Positions 1-4,854 of a stretch of DNA of 8,827 nt are shown piece by piece; the first letter of the stretch is position 1, and the number at the start of each line of letters is the position of its first letter. The notes under the pieces are model-generated. The model did not search any database and was not told where the DNA came from. It worked only from the letters and a program-made list of their open reading frames with translations. The stretch is taken from positions 1-8,827 of the forward strand of contig JANYFX010000575.1 in assembly GCA_025359585.1 (NCBI GenBank), read 5' to 3'. This DNA comes from Rhizobacter sp. GTDB taxonomy: Bacteria; Pseudomonadota; Gammaproteobacteria; Burkholderiales; Burkholderiaceae_C. A program made the translations under genes and the position numbers.

Positions 1-344
1 TTTCCACTGCAACCGGCCTCCAGTACGAAGACACCACCGTCGGCACCGGCGCCACTGCCGCAGCCGGCCAACACGTCAGCGTGCACTACACCGGCTGGCT
101 CTACAACGACGGCGTCAAGGGCGCCAAGTTCGACTCCAGCAAGGACCGCAACGACCCGTTCGAGTTCGGCCTCGGCGGCGGCCAGGTCATCAAGGGCTGG
201 GACGAAGGCGTGCAAGGCATGCAGGTCGGCGGCACTCGCGTGCTGGTGATCCCGCCGCAGCTCGGGTACGGCGCGCGCGGTGCGGGTGGTGTGATCCCGC
301 CGAACGCGACGCTGATGTTCGAGGTCGAGTTGCTGCGCGTCTGA
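1..344 (+). CDS. FKBP-type peptidyl-prolyl cis-trans isomerase (5' end outside window)
   Basis: This is a small single-domain FKBP that catalyses cis-trans isomerisation of X-Pro bonds and assists folding. The frame is open from base 3, giving 113 visible residues to a TGA at 342-344. The true start lies just upstream, since short FKBPs of this kind are about 115-120 residues. Family landmarks are present in order: the HYTGWL strand, the FDSS segment, FEF, the VIKGWDEG segment that lines the pocket, a GYG loop, the IPPNATL turn and the final FEVELL strand. A GTG at 81 opens the same frame but would cut into the domain, so it is not the start. No signal peptide is visible in the part seen, so a cytosolic location is likely. 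The next gene follows on the same strand after 19 bp. Confidence 0.93.
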   Translation, partial: STATGLQYEDTTVGTGATAAAGQHVSVHYTGWLYNDGVKGAKFDSSKDRNDPFEFGLGGGQVIKGWDEGVQGMQVGGTRVLVIPPQLGYGARGAGGVIPPNATLMFEVELLRV

Positions 345-363
345 CGCCGCGCGCGAGCCCGCC

Positions 364-1245
364 ATGTCCGTTCAGTACGAGATCGTCCACACGACGATCT
401 ACCAATACCAGCAGCCGGTGAGCTTCGGCGAACACCGGGTGATGTTTCGCCCGCGCGACAGCCACGACCTGCGTGTGCTGGCGACCGACCTCGAGGTGAG
501 CCCCGAATCCATCGTGCGCATGATCCAGGACCCGCACTCGAACTCGGTGGCGCTGGTGCAGCCGCTCGAATCGGCGACCGAGCTGAAGATCGTCTGCAGC
601 TTCACGATCGAACACGCGCACACCAACAACCTGGAGCTGCCGCTGGCGCCGAGCGCCGAGGTGTTCCCGTTCGCCTACAGCGTGGAAGAGCGCTTCGACC
701 TCGAGCAGTACCTGCGCCCGCACCACGACGACCCGGGCGGCCACCTCACGGCCTGGGCGCGCCAGTTCATCCGCACCGACGGGCTGACCGGCACGCGCGA
801 TCTGCTGGTCAAGATGAACCAGTTCATTCGCGACAACTTCGGCTACGCCTCGCGCGACGAACAAGGCACGCAGACGCCGCAGGAAACGCTGAAGCTCAGC
901 ACCGGCTCGTGTCGTGATTTCGCGCTGCTGATGATGGAGGCGGTGCGCCGCCTCGGCATCGCCACACGCTTCGTCTCGGGTTACCTGTACGACCCAGCGC
1001 TCGACGGTGGGGACGCCGACAACACGGTCGGCGCCGGCGCCACGCACGCGTGGCTGCAAGCGTATCTGCCGGGCGCCGGCTGGGTGCCGTTCGACCCGAC
1101 CAACAACCTGCTCGGTGGCAACCAGCTGATCCGTGTCGGCGTGGCCCGCGACCCTTCGCAAGCCGCGCCGATCGCCGGCAGCTGGTACGGCGAGAACGGC
1201 GACTACCTCGGCATGACCGTCAACGTGGTGGTGCACCGGCGCTGA
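364..1245 (+). CDS. Transglutaminase-like family protein (cysteine protease fold)
   Basis: This 293-residue protein has the layout of bacterial transglutaminase-like proteins. It has an N-terminal beta-rich domain (about residues 1-90, beginning YEIVHTTIYQY) and a papain-like core. The putative catalytic triad is visible: Cys183 in the STGSCRDFA motif, His228 in THAW and Asp244 in the FDPTN motif. Proteins of this family in bacteria are mostly uncharacterised hydrolases or peptidases and often sit near circularly permuted ATP-grasp and alpha-E genes; none of those partners is in this window. There is no signal peptide or membrane segment, so it is probably cytoplasmic. The ATG at 364 lacks a strong Shine-Dalgarno sequence but matches the family N-terminus. 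It may share a transcript with the FKBP gene upstream. Its stop codon lies inside an inverted repeat shared with the convergent TPR gene. Confidence 0.92.
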   Translation: MSVQYEIVHTTIYQYQQPVSFGEHRVMFRPRDSHDLRVLATDLEVSPESIVRMIQDPHSNSVALVQPLESATELKIVCSFTIEHAHTNNLELPLAPSAEVFPFAYSVEERFDLEQYLRPHHDDPGGHLTAWARQFIRTDGLTGTRDLLVKMNQFIRDNFGYASRDEQGTQTPQETLKLSTGSCRDFALLMMEAVRRLGIATRFVSGYLYDPALDGGDADNTVGAGATHAWLQAYLPGAGWVPFDPTNNLLGGNQLIRVGVARDPSQAAPIAGSWYGENGDYLGMTVNVVVHRR

Positions 1246-1275
1246 CGTGGCGCGCCCCGCAGCGCCTCGTCAGCG
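1240..1275. terminator. Inverted repeat spanning both stop codons of a convergent gene pair
   Basis: An 8-bp perfect arm CGCTGACG (1240-1247) pairs with CGTCAGCG (1268-1275). Inside it, GGCGC (1249-1253) pairs with GCGCC (1262-1266) across a single T-T mismatch, leaving an 8-nt loop. The TGA of the + strand transglutaminase gene lies in the left arm, and the reverse-strand TGA of the TPR gene (1270-1272) lies in the right arm. The same hairpin would form in both transcripts, so it could act as a bidirectional 3' end. No T-tract follows on either side, so classical intrinsic termination is uncertain; mRNA 3'-end protection is an alternative. Confidence 0.5.
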
Positions 1276-1755
1276 TTTGTGGCTGGTTTCGTACTCCGCC
1301 ACGGCCTTCTTCAAGTCGGTGTATTCCTCGCAGCCGAAGAAGCACAGCTTGTCGAGTGCTGCGAGGTGCAGTTTGGCCTTCGGCAGATCGTTCATGGCCA
1401 GGTAGGCCTCGCCGCTGTACTCGTGCGCGCCGCGGTGCTTGGGGTCGAGGCGCAGCGCTTCGTCGTAGTGCTGAAAGACCAGCGCCATGTCGGCGTTGCC
1501 ACCCTTGCGCATCGAGTAGGCGTAGAGGTTGTGGTAATCGGCATTCTTGGAATTGGCCGAGAGTGCTTGTTTCAGGCCGGCTTGTGCAGCAACCCAATCC
1601 TTCTTCGCGATCGCGGCCTTGGCACTGACGATCACCGGGTCGGCAGACGACGCTTCGCTGGCATCGGCGCCGCCCGCACCACCGCCTCCGGCGGCATAGG
1701 CGGCGGCGCAGCAGGTCAACAAGGCGGTGGCGAGAAATCTCGAGCGGGTTTTCAT
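1270..1755 (-). CDS. Exported TPR-repeat protein
   Basis: The protein has 161 residues. A Sec-type signal peptide covers residues 1-22 (MKTRSRF, then a hydrophobic run ending AYA-AG), followed by a Gly/Ala/Ser-rich linker (23-40) and a TPR-like helical region (about 41-135) with a recognisable TPR pair around residues 74-122. The C-terminus carries CFFGCEEY, a CX3C pair (Cys138, Cys142) that could form a disulfide or bind metal. Cys15 and Cys16 in the signal region give only a poor lipobox (LLTC), so release to the periplasm seems likelier than lipidation. The ATG at 1755 is chosen because AGGAG stands 8 nt upstream and the signal peptide begins there. It lies 11 bp behind the HxH lipoprotein gene, so the two are probably co-transcribed. 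The specific function is unknown; TPR domains usually mediate protein contacts. Confidence 0.85.
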   Translation of the reverse strand: MKTRSRFLATALLTCCAAAYAAGGGGAGGADASEASSADPVIVSAKAAIAKKDWVAAQAGLKQALSANSKNADYHNLYAYSMRKGGNADMALVFQHYDEALRLDPKHRGAHEYSGEAYLAMNDLPKAKLHLAALDKLCFFGCEEYTDLKKAVAEYETSHKR

Positions 1756-1763
1756 CAATGAAT

Positions 1764-1768
1764 CTCCT
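1764..1768 (-). promoter_or_regulatory. Shine-Dalgarno of TPR gene overlapping upstream stop codon
   Basis: AGGAG on the reverse strand lies 8 nt before the TPR start codon and overlaps the TAG stop (1767-1769) of the preceding lipoprotein gene. This layout favours translational coupling of the pair and fixes the TPR start at 1755. Confidence 0.75.
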
Positions 1769-2126
1769 AAGCGCAAAGAATCGTCACGGCGTGCTCGTGG
1801 GCGGCGGTCGTCGAGCTCGTGACGTTGACGGTCGTTCCGGCCTTGAGTGCCCGCAGCTGTGCCACCGTCAAGGTCACGGTGTGGTTGTGCACGGCGGCGC
1901 CTTGAATGTCGTAGACCTTGTCGGTCGCCGAGTCGAGGTCGGCCGTGGCGATGACGAGCGTGTGCCCGTGGTTGGCCGCGATCGTGTCGCTGCAGCCCGC
2001 AGCTCCGGGCGCAGGAGCCGGCGCAGGCGCTTCGCTCCCACCGCCACCACAGCCCTGGAACAACAGCGCGACGGTGCTTCCCGCCAGCGCGCCACAAAAT
2101 GTCTTGCGTGTGATCGATGCGGTCAT
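1767..2126 (-). CDS. Small putative lipoprotein with three HxH motifs
   Basis: I do not recognise a named family for this 119-residue protein. The N-terminus (TRKTFCGALAGSTVALLF) is a signal sequence with an RK pair that loosely resembles a Tat motif. It is followed by QGC (Cys26), a plausible though non-canonical lipobox (Phe at -3, Gln at -2), and then a Gly and Ala-Pro linker (27-44). The mature part is predicted to be beta-rich and contains three His-x-His motifs: His53/His55, His80/His82 and His110/His112, at similar spacing and each followed by a beta-like strand. Cys45 and Cys118 bracket the domain and could pair. Metal binding in the periplasm (copper, zinc or nickel) is an inference from the HxH pattern, not shown. 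ATG at 2126 has AGGAG 7 nt upstream. It is the first gene of an operon with the TPR gene. Confidence 0.82.
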   Translation of the reverse strand: MTASITRKTFCGALAGSTVALLFQGCGGGGSEAPAPAPAPGAAGCSDTIAANHGHTLVIATADLDSATDKVYDIQGAAVHNHTVTLTVAQLRALKAGTTVNVTSSTTAAHEHAVTILCA

Positions 2127-2132
2127 GCGGGT

Positions 2133-2137
2133 CTCCT
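2133..2137 (-). promoter_or_regulatory. Shine-Dalgarno of HxH lipoprotein gene
   Basis: AGGAG on the reverse strand ends 6 nt before the ATG at 2126-2124, which supports this start over any upstream extension of the frame. Confidence 0.7.
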
Positions 2138-2148
2138 GTCAACACGGC

Positions 2149-2166
2149 GTGAGCTTCGACGCTCAC
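2149..2166 (-). repeat. Inverted repeat in the 5' region of the lipoprotein-TPR operon
   Basis: Perfect 6-bp arms GTGAGC (2149-2154) and GCTCAC (2161-2166) enclose a 6-nt centre. It sits 23 nt upstream of the lipoprotein start codon, just before its ribosome binding site. It could be an mRNA hairpin or an operator; nothing in the sequence decides which. Confidence 0.4.
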
Positions 2167-2241
2167 AGGCTTCGTGCACGGTCTACGTCCGCTGTCTGGC
2201 AGGTATTCCGTCGCGCCGCCGATCAACGGTGCAAGCAAAGG

Positions 2242-2274
2242 TAAAAAAGAAAAAGCCCGCTTGCGCGGGCTTTT
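2242..2274 (-). terminator. Intrinsic terminator of the DEAD-box helicase gene
   Basis: On the reverse strand, arms GCCCGC and GCGGGC enclose a GCAA loop (2255-2270), with flanking A-T pairs extending the stem. The hairpin is followed by a T-rich run (TTTTTCTTTTTT, 2254 down to 2243). It lies 18 bp beyond the helicase stop at 2293. On the + strand the trailing T-run is only four bases, so the element works mainly in the reverse direction. It separates the helicase unit from the lipoprotein-TPR operon. Confidence 0.9.
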
Positions 2275-2292
2275 CAGGAGGCTGGATGCCAC

Positions 2293-3849
2293 TCAGCGGG
2301 TGAAGCCACCCGGGCGCGGACGCTGCGGTTTGAACGGGCCTTTGCCGGCCGGTGCACCCGGCTTGCGCGGCGCAAAGCCACCGGCCTTGTGATCGACGCG
2401 ACCGGCGCTCGGTGCGCGGTCGAACGGGCTGCGCTGCACGTCACCACCCATCGGCGGGCGCGGCTGCTCGAAGCGGTTGCCATCTTGATGACCGAAGTTG
2501 CGCTCGCCGGCGTTGCGGTCGAACGGAGCACGGTCACGCGGTGCAAAACCTTCACCCTGGCGCGGCGCGAACGGCTTCTTGCCGAAGCTCTTGGCCGGGC
2601 CGAAACCCGGCTTGCCGAAGGGCTTGCCACCGAAGCGGCCGGCCGGCGCGCCTTCGCTGCGCATCGCGAACATCTTGGGCTCGGGCGTCTTCGGCTCGAG
2701 GCCTTCGATCATCGCGACAGGAATGTTCTGCGTGGTGAACTGTTGGATGCGGCGGATCATGCCCACGTCCATGCGCTCGCCGAGCGTGATCGCCAGGCCA
2801 TTGCGGCCGGCACGGCCGGTGCGGCCGATGCGGTGCACGTAATCTTCGGCCTTCATCGGCAGGCCGTAGTTGATCACGTGGCTGATGGTCGGCACGTCGA
2901 TGCCACGCGCGGCCACGTCGGTGGCGACCAGGATCTTCAGCTGCTGGTTGCGCAGGCCTTGCAGCACGCGGTTGCGGCGACCTTGCGGGTGGCCACCGTG
3001 CAGCGACGCGACATGGTGGCCCATGTCGGCCAGGCGGTCGGCGAGCCAGTCGGCATCGCGCTGCGTGCTCGTGAACACGAGCGCCTGTTCCATCTCTTTC
3101 TGGGTCAGGATGTGGTCGAGCAACGCGTTCTTGTGGTTCACGTTGTCGGCCCAGTGCAGGCGCTGTTCGATGTTCTCGTGTGTGTCGGTGTGCGAAGACA
3201 CGTCGATTCGCTTCGGGTCACGCAACAGGTTCTGCGCCAGGCGGCCGACGTGGCCGGCGAAGGTGGCGCTGAACATCACGGTCTGGCGGGCTGCGGGAAT
3301 CGCGTCCGAGATCGTGTTGATGTCATCGATGAAACCCATGTCGAGCATGCGGTCGGCTTCGTCGAGCACCAGCATCTCGACGTTCTCGAGCACGGCCTTG
3401 CCGGTCTGCAGGTGGTCGAGCAGGCGGCCGGGGGTCGAGATCAGGATGTCGAGCGGGCCGCGCAAGGCAGCGATCTGTGCCGGATATGGCACGCCACCGA
3501 CGACGGTCGCGACACGCAGGCCCTGCACGAAGCGGCCGTAGGTGGCAGCGGCCTTGGCGACTTGCATCGCCAGCTCGCGGGTCGGGCACAGCACGAGGAT
3601 GCGCGGGCCGTAGATCACGCCACGCTCACGCTTCACGGTGGTGTCGCTGCGGGCAGCGAGCACACGTTGCAGTGCGGGCAGGATGAAGGCGGCGGTCTTG
3701 CCGCTGCCGGTACTGGCCGAAACCATCAGGTCGGCGCCAGCCAGCGCGGGCGGGATCGCCTGCGTCTGTACTTCGGTGGCGGAGTCGTAGCCGGAGGCTG
3801 CGACGGCTTTGGTCAGGGCTTCATTCAGGCCCAATGTTTCGAAACTCAT
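2293..3849 (-). CDS. DEAD-box ATP-dependent RNA helicase (RhlE/SrmB type)
   Basis: This 518-residue helicase unwinds or remodels RNA using ATP; the roles usual for relatives are ribosome assembly and mRNA turnover, often in the cold. All core motifs are visible: the Q motif (Phe3 and Gln28), Walker A ASTGSGKT (45-52), PTREL (89-93), TPGR (139-142), DEAD (163-166), SAT (194-196), ATDVAARGID (309-318) and HRIGRTGR (339-346). The N-terminus looks RhlE-like, but PPAL...ILPALQ and the segment ending LEPKTPEPK near 385-393 recall SrmB, so I give no symbol. Residues 396-518 form a Gly/Pro/Arg/Lys/Phe-rich disordered tail, longer than in E. coli SrmB. The start at 3849 has only a weak upstream GAAGA. 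It has a long leader, a promoter candidate at 4166-4194 and a clear terminator, so it is probably monocistronic. Confidence 0.95.
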   Translation of the reverse strand: MSFETLGLNEALTKAVAASGYDSATEVQTQAIPPALAGADLMVSASTGSGKTAAFILPALQRVLAARSDTTVKRERGVIYGPRILVLCPTRELAMQVAKAAATYGRFVQGLRVATVVGGVPYPAQIAALRGPLDILISTPGRLLDHLQTGKAVLENVEMLVLDEADRMLDMGFIDDINTISDAIPAARQTVMFSATFAGHVGRLAQNLLRDPKRIDVSSHTDTHENIEQRLHWADNVNHKNALLDHILTQKEMEQALVFTSTQRDADWLADRLADMGHHVASLHGGHPQGRRNRVLQGLRNQQLKILVATDVAARGIDVPTISHVINYGLPMKAEDYVHRIGRTGRAGRNGLAITLGERMDVGMIRRIQQFTTQNIPVAMIEGLEPKTPEPKMFAMRSEGAPAGRFGGKPFGKPGFGPAKSFGKKPFAPRQGEGFAPRDRAPFDRNAGERNFGHQDGNRFEQPRPPMGGDVQRSPFDRAPSAGRVDHKAGGFAPRKPGAPAGKGPFKPQRPRPGGFTR

Positions 3850-4165
3850 GGTCTTCAGATCTCACATACACGGCGCCGCCGCACGCCACTCGTGGTGGGC
3901 GCGCGAACAAAGCGCCTGCCGGCACGTCAGGTGCCAACAGATAAGTCGCTGGGGAGAAGGTCCGAACCAGCGCCATGAACTGGGGCTGGACCTCGGGAAC
4001 AGTCAAAGCGACGGCATCGCCGCCAACCATTCCCGAAAGCTGGGGTCAGCTCGCGGTGTTCGAACAAGCCGCACGTCGCGCCGGTTGCGCTTCTCGTGGG
4101 AAGACTCGATGAGGTCAGAGGGGATGAACGAAACGCCGCACCAAACAACCTGCGGCGAAAGTCGG
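3850..4165 (-). other. Long gene-free leader region upstream of the helicase gene
   Basis: The 358 bp between the helicase start and the orn stop hold no convincing gene on either strand; small open frames there lack ribosome binding sites and family features. If the candidate promoter at 4166-4194 is used, about 310 nt of this would be 5' untranslated leader. It contains several inverted repeats: 4134-4157 (7-bp arms), 3958-3963 with 3988-3993 (AGGTCC/GGACCT), 3921-3935 (GGCAC/GTGCC) and the palindrome TGTTCGAACA at 4057-4066. Long structured leaders are known for some cold-shock and RNA-helicase genes, so autoregulation through this leader is a reasonable inference. A small RNA is an alternative. 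Confidence 0.5.
4134..4157 (-). repeat. Inverted repeat at the predicted 5' end of the helicase transcript
   Basis: Perfect 7-bp arms CGCCGCA and TGCGGCG (4134-4140 and 4151-4157) enclose a 10-nt T/G-rich loop on the reverse strand. The stem would begin only a few nucleotides after the predicted transcription start near 4159-4162, a position where hairpins often protect mRNA from decay. Confidence 0.5.
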
Positions 4166-4194
4166 ATTCTATGCCGTATCGGGTTTTCCCGCAA
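4166..4194 (-). promoter_or_regulatory. Candidate sigma70-type promoter for the helicase gene
   Basis: On the reverse strand, TTGCGG (4194-4189) and TAGAAT (4171-4166) are separated by exactly 17 bp, close to the consensus TTGACA and TATAAT. It lies 13 bp beyond the orn stop codon and points towards the helicase gene. The spacer contains a 12-bp palindrome (CGGG-TTTT-CCCG, 4180-4191). The predicted start of transcription is around 4159-4162. Confidence 0.55.
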
Positions 4195-4207
4195 GCAGCT
4201 CAGCAGA

Positions 4208-4783
4208 TCACTTGGCCAGAAGGTGCTCGCGGTAGTACGCCAGCTCTTCGATCGACTCGTGGATGTCGGCCAGCGCCGTGTGCGCCTGGGCCTTCTTGAA
4301 ACCGGCGAGGATCTCGGGTTTCCAGCGTTTGGCCAGTTCCTTCAGCGTGCTCACGTCGAGGTTGCGGTAGTGGAAGAACGCTTCCAGCCTGGGCATGTAG
4401 TTGGCGAGGAAGCGCCGGTCCTGGCAGATGCTGTTGCCGCACATCGGCGAGGCGCTCTTGGGCACGAAGCGCTTCAGGAACTCGATCACCTGCGCTTCGG
4501 CCGAGGCCTCGTCGACGGTCGACGCCTTCACGCGGTCGATCAACCCGCTCTTGCCGTGCGTGCCCTTGTTCCACGCGTCCATCGCGTCGAGCGCGGCGTC
4601 GCTCTGGTGCACGGCGAAGACCGGGCCTTCGGTGCGGTGGTTCAGGTTCGGGTCGGTCACGACGACGGCGATCTCGATGATGCGGTCGGTGTCGGGGTAC
4701 AGGCCGGTCATCTCGAGGTCGATCCACACGAGGTTCTGGTCGCTGCTGGTCAGAAGGATGCTGGTGCTGTTGCTGTCGGTCAT
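4208..4783 (-). CDS. orn: Oligoribonuclease
   Basis: Orn is a 3'-5' exonuclease that degrades 2-5 nt RNA fragments, including pGpG from cyclic-di-GMP breakdown, to mononucleotides in the cytoplasm. At 191 residues it is close to the usual length of about 180. The DEDDh catalytic set is intact: Asp22 and Glu24 in WIDLEMTGL, Asp122 in [10 protein letters not shown], and His168 and Asp173 in HTALADI. The spacing matches E. coli Orn with an offset of ten residues, caused by a Ser/Thr-rich N-terminal extension before [14 protein letters not shown] 8 nt upstream supports the ATG at 4783. It is divergent from the M48 protease gene, with 71 bp between the two start codons. The helicase gene follows on the same strand but has its own promoter candidate and a large gap. 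Confidence 0.97.
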   Translation of the reverse strand: MTDSNSTSILLTSSDQNLVWIDLEMTGLYPDTDRIIEIAVVVTDPNLNHRTEGPVFAVHQSDAALDAMDAWNKGTHGKSGLIDRVKASTVDEASAEAQVIEFLKRFVPKSASPMCGNSICQDRRFLANYMPRLEAFFHYRNLDVSTLKELAKRWKPEILAGFKKAQAHTALADIHESIEELAYYREHLLAK

Positions 4784-4790
4784 GGGTTTT

Positions 4791-4795
4791 CTCCT
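4791..4795 (-). promoter_or_regulatory. Shine-Dalgarno of orn
   Basis: AGGAG on the reverse strand with 7 nt to the ATG at 4783-4781. It settles the start, including the Ser/Thr-rich extension. Confidence 0.75.
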
Positions 4796-4841
4796 GGCGG
4801 GGATTCTCGCAGCCCCGGGCGCCGCGCTGCGCCGGCCGCCC

Positions 4842-4847
4842 TACACT
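4842..4847 (+). promoter_or_regulatory. -10-like hexamer immediately upstream of the M48 gene
   Basis: TACACT ends 7 nt before the ATG at 4855, so transcription would start at or next to the start codon. No Shine-Dalgarno sequence is present in this interval and no good -35 box is seen. The combination suggests a leaderless or near-leaderless mRNA. Confidence 0.35.
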
Positions 4848-4854
4848 TCGGCCC

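Noticed and set aside
190..1236. A 348-codon open frame on the - strand opposite the transglutaminase gene
   Set aside because: Arg/Val/His-rich composition without motifs; the opposite strand encodes an intact catalytic triad.
2137..2142. TTGACA on the reverse strand just upstream of the lipoprotein gene, considered as a -35 box
   Set aside because: It overlaps the ribosome binding site by one base, and the sequence 17 bp further on (CATCGA) is not a -10 element.
1270..2292. Extension of the TPR gene frame to a 340-residue protein
   Set aside because: The upstream part overlaps the lipoprotein gene in another frame and has no recognisable content; the AGGAG site and the signal peptide fix the start at 1755.
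2389..3978. A 529-codon open frame on the + strand, antisense to the helicase gene
   Set aside because: It mirrors the codon structure of a well-supported DEAD-box gene, has a His/Arg/Val-rich composition typical of antisense frames in GC-rich DNA, and shows no domain or ribosome binding site.
4057..4066. TGTTCGAACA, considered as a tRNA T-loop or a LexA-type site
   Set aside because: Flanking bases do not form a T-arm and no anticodon or acceptor stem is found; the spacing does not match a known LexA box.
3975..4110. Small + strand open frame of 45 codons in the helicase leader region
   Set aside because: No ribosome binding site at a useful distance, third-position base use unlike the neighbouring genes, and antisense to the likely leader RNA.
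4003..4194. A 63-codon - strand frame in the helicase leader, considered as a leader peptide
   Set aside because: It begins upstream of the predicted transcription start, within the promoter, and has no ribosome binding site or recognisable sequence.
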